Below are positions 38,897 to 48,799 of a stretch of 64,000 nucleotides of DNA, in pieces (the first letter of the stretch is position 1; each line of letters opens with the position of its first letter). The DNA is from Porticoccaceae bacterium LTM1. Its GTDB lineage: Bacteria > Pseudomonadota > Gammaproteobacteria > Pseudomonadales > Porticoccaceae. Location of the stretch: positions 352,536 through 416,535 of the forward strand of contig CP127080.1 in the NCBI GenBank assembly GCA_030252795.1, given 5' to 3'. The notes beneath the pieces are model-generated. The model was not told the DNA's origin, searched no databases, and saw nothing but the letters and a program-made list of their open reading frames with translations. The translations under genes and the position numbers were made by a program.

Positions 38897-39901
38897 ATGG
38901 CAAACCAACTTTCCAGCTTGTTGCAACAGTGGTATTCAAATCGGGATAACACCGAGTGGGTGCTCGGTACCGTGTATAAAACAGAAGGCCCCTGCTATCG
39001 AAAAGCGGGTGCAATGATGCTTTTTAATGGTCTGGGTCAGCAGTTTGGCCTTCTCAGCGGCGGATGCCTTGAGTCCGATATACAGCAACACGCGCGTCGA
39101 GTTATGCAAACCGGCAAAGCAATGACACTCTGTTATGACGGCAGCGACGAAGATGATCTGTCTTTTCAATTGGGCATTGGCTGTGGCGGAACCGTTTATA
39201 TTCTGCTGCAACCGGTGACAGCGGAAAATAATTATCTGGAGCTATCAGCGCTTTATGAAGCCCTTTTGGCAAGACAATCCGGTACCTATCTTCAGAGGGT
39301 TTCAGAGAGTGATGGCGTTGTCGCGTCGTCTTTTAATCATGACCCTGTCATGGGAAACACCGTTACCCTGATTGAAAAAAAAGATGGCCAATGGCTAAGG
39401 ACACCAATCAACCCGGATCCACATCTGCTGATTGTTGGTGGTGGTGTCGATGCCCGTCCCCTGGCGCGTCTGGCACATGAACTGGGCTGGATGGTGAGCC
39501 TCTGCGATCCACGCCCAGCCAATGCCAGGCGGGATTTTTTTCCAACCGTTGATCATATTGTTCGAGATTTCGAATTACTGGAGGAATTTGCCAACAGTCA
39601 GCGTGTTGATGCGGCAGTACTTATGGCGCACCATGTCACCATGGATGCAGAAGGATTAAAAAAACTGCAAACGGTAAATCTCAAATACCTCGCAATGCTT
39701 GGCCCACTTAGTCGCCAGGAAAAAGTTCTAAATGCAGCAGATCTAAACCTCGAAGACTTGCGTACCCCGATTGCTGGCCCGGCCGGATTGAATCTTGGGG
39801 GCGAGCTGCCGGAAAGTATTGCCCTGTCAATTTTGGCTGAGTGCCACGCGCGTCTTTTTAATCGCGATGCTCACTCGCTGAGCGGAGTTTTGACACAGTG
39901 A
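38897..39901 (+). CDS. XdhC/CoxI family maturation factor
   Basis: About 334 residues. The N-terminal domain has YRKAGAMMLFNGLGQQFGLLSGGCLESDI (the XdhC signature) and LGIGCGGTVYILLQP; the C-terminal Rossmann domain has HLLIVGGGVDARPLARLAHELGW. XdhC binds molybdenum cofactor, helps its sulfuration and inserts it into xanthine dehydrogenase-type enzymes. It fits the Mo subunit upstream and overlaps mocA-like by four bases. Confidence 0.92.
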   Translation: MANQLSSLLQQWYSNRDNTEWVLGTVYKTEGPCYRKAGAMMLFNGLGQQFGLLSGGCLESDIQQHARRVMQTGKAMTLCYDGSDEDDLSFQLGIGCGGTVYILLQPVTAENNYLELSALYEALLARQSGTYLQRVSESDGVVASSFNHDPVMGNTVTLIEKKDGQWLRTPINPDPHLLIVGGGVDARPLARLAHELGWMVSLCDPRPANARRDFFPTVDHIVRDFELLEEFANSQRVDAAVLMAHHVTMDAEGLKKLQTVNLKYLAMLGPLSRQEKVLNAADLNLEDLRTPIAGPAGLNLGGELPESIALSILAECHARLFNRDAHSLSGVLTQ

Positions 39902-40470
39902 ATTCCCTTGCGGTAATGATAATGGCTGCCGGGCAAGCAGAGCGCTTTGGCAGCTGTAAATCACTGGCACTATTGAACGGCAAACCGTTCTTGCAACATG
40001 TGATAGATGCAGTAACTCCAATTGCCAATAATCAGATCTTTGCCGTCACCGGTCGTTACCATGAGGAAATTAAAAAGCAATTTCCGAAATTATCGCTGAT
40101 AGAAAATAAACAGTGGCAGCAGGGGCTTGGCAGTTCCATTTCCCGCGGTGCGAAGGCTTTAAGTGATGAATATGAAAACCTGTTAATAGTGCTGGCCGAT
40201 CAGGTGGCGATAAAAACCGATGATATAAAAGCCTTGATGGAAAGCCACCAGCCTAATCAAATTACTTGCGCGTTTTATTCTGAAAAGTGTGGTGTGCCGG
40301 CAATTTTCTCTAAGTCATACTTTTCCCAGCTGTTAGAGCTGAATAGTGATCAAGGGGCTAAAGCACTGTTGAGTAACAGCGAAAATAATGTGGTCACTAT
40401 TTCCATGAAAAGGGCTGCACTAGATATCGACACCCTCGATCAACTACAGCGATATTTATCCAGCAACTGA
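39898..40470 (+). CDS. MocA-like molybdenum cofactor nucleotidyltransferase
   Basis: About 190 residues. The NTP-transferase loop AVMIMAAGQAERFGSCK lies at residues 5-21, and LLIVLADQVAI is the metal-binding acidic motif. MocA makes the cytosine dinucleotide form of the cofactor (MCD) used by aldehyde oxidases; MobA would make the guanine form. The pairing with XdhC and IorAB-like subunits favours MocA. A GTG is the coupled start (GTGA overlap); a later ATG is possible. Confidence 0.85.
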   Translation: MNSLAVMIMAAGQAERFGSCKSLALLNGKPFLQHVIDAVTPIANNQIFAVTGRYHEEIKKQFPKLSLIENKQWQQGLGSSISRGAKALSDEYENLLIVLADQVAIKTDDIKALMESHQPNQITCAFYSEKCGVPAIFSKSYFSQLLELNSDQGAKALLSNSENNVVTISMKRAALDIDTLDQLQRYLSSN

Positions 40471-40767
40471 ACATCATATGGTGCTCCGATCTAACACGAT
40501 TGGCAGGAATCGGGTATAGCTTGCTGTGACCGTGGCCAGTATGGTCGGTTTTTGCTCCTGCAAAACCGACATTTCCACCCTCCATAGCAGTCAGGTTCTG
40601 GCGACGAGTCCCCACGTATGGGTCTACGACGTTATACCCGGTTCATGCCCAGCACCAAACTTTCACCTCCTCTAAAAGCTCTTTTCCGCCAGAAATATAG
40701 CTGTCGCCAATCTGTGCTATAAAAACCCTTACGGTTTTGAAAATTCCTATAACAACTTGAGTCGTTT
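40471..40767. repeat. Intergenic region with hairpin repeat
   Basis: No gene is seen. A perfect 9-bp stem GTCGGTTTT / AAAACCGAC with loop TGCTCCTGC lies at 40544-40570. Its surroundings (GTGACCGTGGCCAGTATG, and CCCACGTATGGG further on) look like a composite repeat relic. The promoter of the RND pair should be near the right end. Confidence 0.5.
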
Positions 40768-41856
40768 ATGACACAACCACCTCTTCACGTAAAAGCCTTA
40801 CTTTTTCTATTGATTTGGCCAGTGCTGCCAGGCGAAGTGTTTGCCAATGAGGGTGTTCCTGTGGTGGTTACATCGCCCAAGTTACAGCCGATCTATCGCC
40901 AGGTTCAGGTTACCGGATCAGTGACCTCCCCACAGGTTTCAGAGTTGTCGCCATCATTGGATGGCCTGATTGAGGCGTGGCACGCCGATGAAGGCGATAG
41001 AGTCAAAAAAGGCCAGCTGCTGCTGTCGCTGGATGATGAGCTGGCTACCATTGAGCTGCAAAGTGATCGCGCCCAAGTGGTTCAGGCAGAAGCAACACTG
41101 GCAGATGCAAAAAGGCGTTTACGTGAAGCAGAGTCAGTTCGCCAAAAAGGTGGCATTGCCGAATCACTGATTGAAACCATTCGCACCGAAGTGATTCAAC
41201 AAGAAGCGCTGTTGAATCAGCGACGTGCCGACGCCGAGCATCAGCAGGCAGTGGTCAATCGTCATCAGGTAAAAGCGCCCTACAGCGGCGTAATCAGCAA
41301 ACGCATGGCAGAGCAGGGTGAGTGGGTGTCGCCTGGGCACACCGTATTTGAACTGGTGGCCACGGAAAATCTTCGCCTTGATTTTGCGGTAGCTGAAGAT
41401 TTTCTTGCTGAGTTAAGTACCGGCTTGCCTGTGCAATTTTCCCTCAATGCCATGCCAGGGAAATCTTACAGTGGAGAGGTGTCCGCCATTGTTCCCATTA
41501 CCACGCCGGGAGATAGAACATTTTTGGTGCGAGTCGTTCCACAAGTGTCCCTGATGGAGTTGAAACCGGGAATGTCTGCTAGTGCCACTTTGAATTTGCC
41601 CTCAGGTCAGCAGGGTTTGGTGGTGCCCCGGGATGCGATTTTACGGTATCCCGATGGCCGGACCGTAGTGTGGGTGGTGCACAGCAACAGCAGTGATATG
41701 GTGGCCAGGGAAAAGAGAGTGCAAATCGGGCAGAGTTTTGATGGTCGGGTAGAAATCCGTAGTGGCTTACAACTTACCGATCAAATCGTAGTGCGCGGAA
41801 ATGAAAGTTTGCAGGAAGGCCAGCAAGTTCGAATCATTCAAGCAGGCACCGAGTAA
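40768..41856 (+). CDS. RND efflux periplasmic adaptor (HlyD family)
   Basis: About 362 residues. A signal peptide ends at VFA (about residue 26). The order is barrel-sandwich (SPSLDGLIEAWHADEGDRVKKG), coiled-coil hairpin (residues ~95-150, charged heptads), second lipoyl half (VKAPYSGVISKRMAEQGEW), beta-barrel and MPD. It links the inner-membrane RND pump to an outer-membrane channel; no channel gene is next to it. Six bases separate it from the pump gene. Confidence 0.93.
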   Translation: MTQPPLHVKALLFLLIWPVLPGEVFANEGVPVVVTSPKLQPIYRQVQVTGSVTSPQVSELSPSLDGLIEAWHADEGDRVKKGQLLLSLDDELATIELQSDRAQVVQAEATLADAKRRLREAESVRQKGGIAESLIETIRTEVIQQEALLNQRRADAEHQQAVVNRHQVKAPYSGVISKRMAEQGEWVSPGHTVFELVATENLRLDFAVAEDFLAELSTGLPVQFSLNAMPGKSYSGEVSAIVPITTPGDRTFLVRVVPQVSLMELKPGMSASATLNLPSGQQGLVVPRDAILRYPDGRTVVWVVHSNSSDMVAREKRVQIGQSFDGRVEIRSGLQLTDQIVVRGNESLQEGQQVRIIQAGTE

Positions 41857-41862
41857 ATCATT

Positions 41863-44800
41863 ATGTTTGAGCAGATCGTCAAACGAGGTATTTTAATTAC
41901 CGTTATCGTGTTGATTATCGCGGTGCTCGGCATTGTTGCCTCGCTGCGAATTCCGGTGCAGATGATTCCCGACCTTGATGTGCGCGCCATCAGTATTCGC
42001 ACCAGTTGGCCCGGTGCTACACCTCAAGATGTAGAAAAAGAAATTCTGATAGAGCAGGAACAGTACCTTCGCAACCTGCCAAACCTGTCGCGGATAGTTG
42101 CCAGTGCCGAAAGTGGCCGCGCTGAAATTGAGCTGGAGTTTCCGTTCGGTACCGATATCACCGAAATGCTAATTAGGGTGAATAATGCCCTTAGCCAAGT
42201 CCCGGATTATCCAGAAAGCGTAGATGAGCCAACTATTTACGCCAACTCCTTTTCCAGTAACGCCTTTATGTTTTTCAGCATCATCGCCCAGCCCGGAAAT
42301 CCGAGAGAGCTGGACATGGACCTGATGCTGGATTTTGTCGAAGATAATGTTAAACCGTTGATGTCTCGAGTCACGGGCGTGTCGGAAGTGAATATTCGCA
42401 GCGGCAGCGAACGACAGCTCCAGGTATTGATTGATCCCGCCAGATTGGCGCAGCGGCAGTTATCGCTCAGTGATGTGCGCGAAGCCATTCGCGCACGCAA
42501 TCGCGATCGTTCAGGTGGTGATATCGAATCTGGAAAGCGTCAGTATATGGTTCGAACCATAGGCCGTTTTGAATCGCCGCAGGAGTTGAGTGAGCTGATT
42601 CTGGCACGACGTGGCGATGCAGTAATTCGGCTTCAGGATGTAGCTGAAGTTCGTCTCGATCACTTCGAAAAACAGAATATCTCGCTTTACAACGGGACCC
42701 CGCAAATATTTGCCATGATCCGCCGTGAGGCTGGCTCCAATGTAATTGATATCAAGCGCGAAATGATGGCGCAGGTTGCCGAAATAAATCGCGACGTGCT
42801 GGCTCCCGCTGGTATGGAAATGCACCTGATAGCTGACGATGTTCGCTATGTGCAGGACTCTATTCGCAATGTACTGCAAAACCTCGCGCTTGGAAGTTTG
42901 CTTGCCATCGCAGTGATGTACCTGTTTTTACGCTCCGCGAAAGCCACAGCTATCGGTGTGATGGGAATTCCGCTCTGTATTATCGTGGCATTTTTAGGGT
43001 TGTTGTTGTGTGGGCGAACCATCAATGTCATTTCTTTGGCGGGTATCGCCTTCGCTATCGGTATGACCCTCGATAACAGTATTGTGGTATTTGAAAGTAT
43101 CGAGCTGGAGCGGCGTCGTGGTGAAGATCGGCTTCGCGCAGCAATTCAGGGCGTCGCCAAAGTTTGGCCGGCAGTATTTGCATCCACTATGACAACAGTG
43201 TTGGTTTTTCTGCCGGTCTCATTTATCGCTCAAGAGGCCGGACAACTGTATTCTGATGTGGCGATCGGTATTTCGTCGGCCATTCTGGCCTCCATGCTGG
43301 TGGCCATTACCGTATTGCCAACAGCGGCCGCGCGCATTTCGTTTCAGCCAAACCAATCAAGGCAGACAGACATTGGCAAGCAGCCGGGCACTCATCACTG
43401 GGGTGAGCGCGCCAGAACGAAAACCTTGAATGGGGTGAGCTGGATTCTGGCCAGTGGCAAGCGACGTTGGAACTGCATTGTTGCGGTAACCGTTTTCAGC
43501 GCTGCAGTGATGGCGTTTTTAACCCCGGCAGCGGAATACCTGCCTGAGGGTGAAGAGCCAAAAATGTTTGCGCGCCTGAATGCGCCCCCAGGTTACAACC
43601 TGGCTGCAATGGAAGAAATTGGGCTGGATATTCAACGCCAGATGTTGCCCGAAGTGAATGCAGATCCGGAGAGGTTTCATCGTGGTGAGGCACCAGTGCC
43701 AGCGCTAGCCTATTTTAATTTAAGTATCGGTGTCACCTCTCTTCGAATTATTGCCGAACCGGTCGACTCTGCGGATATTGAATATCTGTTGGATGCCACC
43801 ACCAAAATTTATCAGCAGTATCCAGGGATGAGGGCGTTTGCTACACGCGGTTCAATCATTACCAGTAATGATGGGGGTACGCGCAGTATTAACCTGGATA
43901 TTTCTGGATCCAACTTGCAGGATATTTATCAGGTAGCCCAAGAGGCGTACCGCCGTGCCGGGACCATTTTTGATAATCCACGCATTCAGAGTTCTCCGTC
44001 TTCTTTGAATATTGCCCAACCTATGGTGGAAATTCGTCCCGACTGGCAGCGAGCGGCAGAGTTGGGTTTAAGTAGTCAGGATCTGGGTTTTACCGTCGCA
44101 TCACTCACCGATGGGAGTTACGTCGATGAATTCTTTTTGGAAGACGACAAAATTGATATCTATCTGTATAGCAGTGTCGGCCAGAATGCCGAACTGGATA
44201 CGCTGTCGCAGTTGCCAATTTATACGCCTGCTGGTGCGGTGCTGCCGTTGGAAGCACTGGCAAAAATCAGTGAACAGATGAGCACCACAACGGTGCGGCG
44301 AGTAAATGGTAGCCGTACCGTTACTTTAAACATCATTCCCCCACGGGATATACCGTTGGAAAGTGGTGTAGAGACAGTCCGCAATCAACTGGTTGCGCAA
44401 ATGCGCGAAAGCGGGGCAATTCCTGCGGGGATAAATATCAGTATTTCCGGCGCCGCCGACCAGCTTGATGCTACCCGGGAGGCACTGACCAGTAACTACG
44501 TAGTTGCCCTGTTGGTGATCTATCTGTTGCTGGTGGCCATTTTTAATCACTGGGGTTATCCGCTGTTAATTATGACCTCGATTCCGTTGGGTATTGCCGG
44601 TGGTCTGGTGGGACTCTGGCTTCTTAACGCGGTGGGCGGCTTGTTGCCTTACCTCGGAATGGCGGCGATTGTTCAGCCGTTCGATATGATATCCATGCTC
44701 GGCTTTTTGATACTGATGGGTACGGTGGTCAATAACCCGATTCTGATTGTCCATCGCGCGGTCAGTAATGTGCGGGAAGAGGGAATGCTTGCCGTGGCAG

Positions 44801-45033
44801 CTGTAAAAGAAGCTGTTGAGACTCGCCTGCGCCCCATTGCCATGTCTACCATTACTACTCTGTTTGGCTTGGCGCCGCTGGTATTAATTCCAGGTGCTGG
44901 TACCGAGCTTTATCGTGGCGTGGGTGCAATTGTGATGTTTGGTATTCTCGGTGCGGCTGTGGTTACCCTGACATTGTTGCCGGCGTTGACGGTGGTGGTA
45001 TTGCAGTGGGGGCAGCGACAAAAAGTTCGATAA
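41863..45033 (+). CDS. RND family efflux pump, inner-membrane subunit
   Basis: About 1056 residues of the AcrB/MexF-like hydrophobe/amphiphile class: TM1, a large periplasmic domain, TM2-6, a second periplasmic domain, TM8-12. The porter motif and TM4 (AGIAFAIGMTLDNSIVVFES) carry one aspartate where AcrB has two (Asp407/Asp408), as in several divergent family members. It exports drugs, detergents or metabolites using the proton gradient; substrate unknown. A stable inverted repeat lies just after the stop. Confidence 0.93.
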   Translation: MFEQIVKRGILITVIVLIIAVLGIVASLRIPVQMIPDLDVRAISIRTSWPGATPQDVEKEILIEQEQYLRNLPNLSRIVASAESGRAEIELEFPFGTDITEMLIRVNNALSQVPDYPESVDEPTIYANSFSSNAFMFFSIIAQPGNPRELDMDLMLDFVEDNVKPLMSRVTGVSEVNIRSGSERQLQVLIDPARLAQRQLSLSDVREAIRARNRDRSGGDIESGKRQYMVRTIGRFESPQELSELILARRGDAVIRLQDVAEVRLDHFEKQNISLYNGTPQIFAMIRREAGSNVIDIKREMMAQVAEINRDVLAPAGMEMHLIADDVRYVQDSIRNVLQNLALGSLLAIAVMYLFLRSAKATAIGVMGIPLCIIVAFLGLLLCGRTINVISLAGIAFAIGMTLDNSIVVFESIELERRRGEDRLRAAIQGVAKVWPAVFASTMTTVLVFLPVSFIAQEAGQLYSDVAIGISSAILASMLVAITVLPTAAARISFQPNQSRQTDIGKQPGTHHWGERARTKTLNGVSWILASGKRRWNCIVAVTVFSAAVMAFLTPAAEYLPEGEEPKMFARLNAPPGYNLAAMEEIGLDIQRQMLPEVNADPERFHRGEAPVPALAYFNLSIGVTSLRIIAEPVDSADIEYLLDATTKIYQQYPGMRAFATRGSIITSNDGGTRSINLDISGSNLQDIYQVAQEAYRRAGTIFDNPRIQSSPSSLNIAQPMVEIRPDWQRAAELGLSSQDLGFTVASLTDGSYVDEFFLEDDKIDIYLYSSVGQNAELDTLSQLPIYTPAGAVLPLEALAKISEQMSTTTVRRVNGSRTVTLNIIPPRDIPLESGVETVRNQLVAQMRESGAIPAGINISISGAADQLDATREALTSNYVVALLVIYLLLVAIFNHWGYPLLIMTSIPLGIAGGLVGLWLLNAVGGLLPYLGMAAIVQPFDMISMLGFLILMGTVVNNPILIVHRAVSNVREEGMLAVAAVKEAVETRLRPIAMSTITTLFGLAPLVLIPGAGTELYRGVGAIVMFGILGAAVVTLTLLPALTVVVLQWGQRQKVR

Positions 45034-45065
45034 TAGGCCTCTGTTATCTCATTAGTGTTGTGGCG

Positions 45066-45152
45066 GGCATAAATAGAATATGGCTTGGTGTGACACGCCG
45101 TAAACCCTTCCATGCTGGCCACGGTAACATCAAGCCATATTCTGTTTATGTC
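45066..45152. repeat. Long inverted repeat after the RND operon
   Basis: Arms of 29 bp (45066-45094 and 45124-45152) match at 25 positions and enclose a 29-base loop with CACGCCGTAAACCC and CCATGCTGGCC. The loop blocks also occur in the repeat at 22415. It may act as a transcription or RNA-decay barrier, and could be a relic mobile element. Confidence 0.75.
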
Positions 45153-45191
45153 TTTAAATTTGTGTGGTACGGCAGGAAATTATTTACTTTG

Positions 45192-45653
45192 CTATTTCTT
45201 AAGCTCTAATGTCATCGGATTGCAAAGTACCCCGTTTGTATCTTGCAGAGGTGCAGAACGCTTAAAGCCAAATGCTTCATAAACCACAACTGCATTATTA
45301 GAAGCATTAACGGTAAACTTGCCCGGGTTTCCATTATCCTGACATTCCTGTTTTGCCAGCTCCCAAAGCTTGCGTGATAAACCCTGTCCCTGATATTTGT
45401 CAGCCACAAACAGGTGGTGAATATGGCTGTTATCTCGCATGGCAATTATGCCTGCCAACTCACCAGACTCTTCCGCAACAAGATATCGATAGCTATCGGA
45501 AAAACGCTTTTTAACTGCGCTTTCTGTAAATGACTCAAGGAGGTGTTTCTTTCCTTCTACACTGAATTCGGGGGCGATATGTTTTTTAGCCAAAGCAGTA
45601 ATTAACTCAGCTATGCGAGCGGCGTCTCTTATGTTGCCTTGTCGAATATTCAT
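45192..45653 (-). CDS. GNAT family N-acetyltransferase
   Basis: About 153 residues. The acetyl-CoA pyrophosphate loop is KYQGQGLSRKLW (residues 86-97), preceded by HIHHLFVADK, a standard GNAT beta4-alpha3 unit. NASNNAVVVYEAFGFKRSA is the typical C-terminal motif. Substrate unknown. The start is the ATG four codons into the open frame; the ribosome binding site is weak. Confidence 0.88.
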   Translation of the reverse strand: MNIRQGNIRDAARIAELITALAKKHIAPEFSVEGKKHLLESFTESAVKKRFSDSYRYLVAEESGELAGIIAMRDNSHIHHLFVADKYQGQGLSRKLWELAKQECQDNGNPGKFTVNASNNAVVVYEAFGFKRSAPLQDTNGVLCNPMTLELKK

Positions 45654-45774
45654 ATTGCGCACCAAAGTTTGTAACCAAGATTATATTTTTTAATGGCAGG
45701 CCTAACAAATTCTTTCAAATGGTAATGGTTAGAGCCTGCCAGTTAAAAATCAACTACAGAGAATTGCCTTGTAT

Positions 45775-46068
45775 TTACTTGGAAGTGTTGTCTTTTTGGG
45801 TCATGTTCTCTGTGCGAATCCTGTAGCTCTCTTCAAAAGCCACAATTGCAGCGGCGATGCCTGAGATAAATAAAAATCCCAGTGAGATACATATTGAGAT
45901 TAGAACGGAATAAGTGGATCCCCAGACGGAAGCAAAGCTGCTGAAGAGGCTGCTAACAGCGAAAGCCAGTCCGATAAACAGGGCCAGTATGCCGGAAATC
46001 GCAAAGGCTCTTGCAGCAAAAAGTAATAATCCAAGGTGGTGAGTGGAGATATTCTTATAGGGTTTCAT
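45775..46068 (-). CDS. Small membrane protein, hypothetical
   Basis: About 97 residues. Two predicted TM helices (residues ~14-42 and ~50-76) are flanked by short polar ends; the C-terminus EESYRIRTENMTQKDN is hydrophilic. The start ATG has AAGGAC nine bases upstream. No family recognised. Nothing ties it to its neighbours. Confidence 0.6.
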   Translation of the reverse strand: MKPYKNISTHHLGLLLFAARAFAISGILALFIGLAFAVSSLFSSFASVWGSTYSVLISICISLGFLFISGIAAAIVAFEESYRIRTENMTQKDNTSK

Positions 46069-46262
46069 TTATGGTCCTTTTAAAGTCTTTTATCCTGGTG
46101 GAGCAAAATTTGAGTCGTTAGAACGCCATGAAGCTACCGGTTAATGGATTGATGTAATAAAAGGGGAGACCTTTCCATGGGTAGTAGTAGTTCCAGATCG
46201 GAAATAATAGCCACTTAATTTTATATGTGAAAGTTGAATGACTTCTGGTGCTGTATTTGGGT

Positions 46263-47213
46263 CTATTCGTTGCTTCTTTGCAAGAATATACTCTCAAACG
46301 TCTTGATATTCTCCTGAACATAACCCAAAAATGCTTTCATCGCCGAAGTGAGGTGTTTGGCTTGTGGATAAACCACACACCAGCTTCGCCGTAGCGGAAA
46401 GCCATCTATCTCGACGATTTTTAATTTTCCCAGTGCCAGCTCGGGAAGAATGCTCAATTTGGGTAGTACCGCAACGCCAAGGCCAGCTATGGCGGCGTGT
46501 TTTACGGCATCGTTGGAGCCAAGTTCCATGCTGGGTTGAATTCTCAGGCGTTGTTGCTGGCAGTGTAACTCCAGCGCCAGACGACTTCCGGAACCTGATT
46601 CCCTCAACAGCAAGCCGCTGTCCAAAAACTGCTGCGCGCTGATTTTTTTCTGCTGAAGAATTGGGTGTTCTGGCGGTGCAACCGCAACCAACTCGTTGTC
46701 GAGAAAGGGCAGCGAGGTGAGCGGTTTATCGCTGGGAACAATACCCATAATCACCAGGTCATCACTGTTGTCGTGTAATCGCTGCAATGCAGTTGCGCGG
46801 TTAACTACTTTGATGCTTACCCGAATCTGTGGGTACTGTTCGAGAAAGGCCTTCAGTAGATAGGGCACCACATACTGGGCGGTATTTACCGCCACCAATC
46901 TCAATTCGCCGGCCACCTGTCCCTTCAATGCGGCAAGGTCACTGTGCAGTTCAGACAGCTCGCTGTAGATGTTGTCGATACTCTTTGCCAGTCGCTCAGC
47001 GGCTGCTGTGCAAAACAGCCTTCTGCCCACGTACTCAAAAAGAACCTGATCCAGCGACTGTTCCAGTTGGCGAATCTGGCTACTAACCGCTGGTTGGGTC
47101 AGTCCCAGCTGGTCACCAGCCTTGCTGTAACTCTGGCACTGGTATACGGACTTGAACACCTGAAGCTGCCTGAAAGTCAGGCGATTGGCGAGTTTTTGGG
47201 TGGTCAGGGGCAC
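46263..47213 (-). CDS. pycR: LysR family regulator, PycR-like
   Basis: About 316 residues. The N-terminal helix-turn-helix spans ~28-47 (SYSKAGDQLGLTQPAVSSQI); the rest is the two-lobed LysR effector-binding domain. It is divergent from pycA, as PycR is in Pseudomonas aeruginosa, where it controls pyruvate carboxylase genes. A GTG with AAGG about ten bases upstream is the chosen start; the longer frame adds 21 unmatched residues. The 147-base divergent gap probably holds its binding site; I did not see a clear T-N11-A box. Confidence 0.82.
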   Translation of the reverse strand: MPLTTQKLANRLTFRQLQVFKSVYQCQSYSKAGDQLGLTQPAVSSQIRQLEQSLDQVLFEYVGRRLFCTAAAERLAKSIDNIYSELSELHSDLAALKGQVAGELRLVAVNTAQYVVPYLLKAFLEQYPQIRVSIKVVNRATALQRLHDNSDDLVIMGIVPSDKPLTSLPFLDNELVAVAPPEHPILQQKKISAQQFLDSGLLLRESGSGSRLALELHCQQQRLRIQPSMELGSNDAVKHAAIAGLGVAVLPKLSILPELALGKLKIVEIDGFPLRRSWCVVYPQAKHLTSAMKAFLGYVQENIKTFESIFLQRSNE

Positions 47214-47359
47214 AGTTTTTGAACCTTGGAAGTCAATATATAAGGTATATCTTATGGATAAACGAAAAAATATCAATTTCTACTTATTGCTAATGCCTTC
47301 TAGGATTACTGTTCCAGCATCAACACCCTTGCGTTCCTTAAATGCTCCAGGAGAGCCCA

Positions 47360-48775
47360 ATGCTGAAAAAAGTTCTGATAGCCAACCGTGGCGAAATTGC
47401 TGTTCGCATTGTGCGAGCCTGCGCCGAAATGGGGATTCGCTCGGTGGCGATCTACACCGAGCCGGATCGCTATGCACTTCACGTAAAGCGAGCCGACGAA
47501 TCCTACTCATTGGGGGAGGATCCTTTAAACGGATATCTGGATCCGCTGCGCATCGTCAATATGGCCCTGGAGACCGGTTGTGATGCTATTCACCCGGGTT
47601 ACGGTTTTCTTTCCGAGAATGCCGAGCTGGCGAGACTCTGTGAGCAGGCGGGAATAACCTTTATCGGACCATCTGCCGAAGTGATTCACAGAATGGGCGA
47701 CAAAACCCAGGCCCGCGACTCCATGCGCGCCGCCGGTGTACCGATTACTCCCGGTTCTGAAGGCAATCTGGAAAGCGTTGAGCAAGCGTTGGAATTGGCT
47801 GAGGAGATCGGCTATCCGGTAATGATCAAGGCCACCTCTGGTGGAGGTGGTCGAGGGATTCGCCGTTGCGACTCTGCCCAGGAATTAAAAACCCAGTATC
47901 CACGTGTAATTTCAGAAGCTACCAAGGCATTTGGCTCTGCCGAGGTGTTTCTGGAGAAGTGCATCGTCAATCCGCGCCATATCGAGGTGCAGGTTTTGGC
48001 CGACAGTCACGGAAATGTGGTGCATCTGTTTGAACGAGATTGTTCCATTCAACGCCGCAACCAGAAGCTGATCGAGATTGCCCCCAGCCCGCAGATTACC
48101 CCAGAGCAGCGCCAATACATCGGCGGCCTGGCGGTGAAGGCTGCAGAGTCCGTAGGCTATGTGAATGCCGGAACCGTGGAATTCCTGCTGGCGGGCAACG
48201 AAGTTTATTTCATGGAAATGAACACCCGCGTGCAGGTAGAGCACACCATTACCGAACAGATTACCGGCGTTGATATTGTGCGCGAGCAGCTGCGAATCGC
48301 GGCGGGTTTGAAATTGAGCTATCGCCAGGAAGACATTACCTTCCGTGGTTTTGCCCTGCAATTTCGCATTAACGCCGAAGACCCCAAAAACGATTTTTTG
48401 CCCAGCTTTGGCCGTATCTCTCACTACTACGCGCCGGGTGGCCCAGGAGTGCGGGTGGATACCGCCATCTACACCGGTTACGAAATTCCGCCCTATTACG
48501 ACTCAATGTGCCTGAAACTGGTGGTGTGGGCGCTGACCTGGGATGAGGCAGTGGCACGCGGCCAGCGTGCGTTGGATGACATGCGCCTGCACGGTATCAA
48601 AACCACTGCCGCCTACTATCAGCAGATTCTCAAAAACCCGGATTTCCAAAGTGGCAAATTCGATACCAGTTTTGTGCCTGAACACCCGGAGTTGATGCAG
48701 TACTCCGAAAAACGTCACCCCAGCGAAATTGCCTTGGCCCTGGCCGCGGCATTGGCAGCCTATTCGGCAGAATAA
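47360..48775 (+). CDS. pycA: Pyruvate carboxylase subunit A (biotin carboxylase)
   Basis: About 471 residues. It carboxylates biotin with ATP and bicarbonate. MLKKVLIANRGEIAVRIVRA, HPGYGFLSENAELA, the ATP-grasp loop TSGGGGRGIRR, and EMNTRVQVEHTITEQITG are the biotin-carboxylase motifs. It resembles AccC but is paired with pycB and LysR, so it belongs to split pyruvate carboxylase, which makes oxaloacetate from pyruvate. Ribosome binding site AGGAGA. Confidence 0.93.
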   Translation: MLKKVLIANRGEIAVRIVRACAEMGIRSVAIYTEPDRYALHVKRADESYSLGEDPLNGYLDPLRIVNMALETGCDAIHPGYGFLSENAELARLCEQAGITFIGPSAEVIHRMGDKTQARDSMRAAGVPITPGSEGNLESVEQALELAEEIGYPVMIKATSGGGGRGIRRCDSAQELKTQYPRVISEATKAFGSAEVFLEKCIVNPRHIEVQVLADSHGNVVHLFERDCSIQRRNQKLIEIAPSPQITPEQRQYIGGLAVKAAESVGYVNAGTVEFLLAGNEVYFMEMNTRVQVEHTITEQITGVDIVREQLRIAAGLKLSYRQEDITFRGFALQFRINAEDPKNDFLPSFGRISHYYAPGGPGVRVDTAIYTGYEIPPYYDSMCLKLVVWALTWDEAVARGQRALDDMRLHGIKTTAAYYQQILKNPDFQSGKFDTSFVPEHPELMQYSEKRHPSEIALALAAALAAYSAE

Positions 48776-48799
48776 CCGGCAGCGGTTCAAGAGGAAAAA

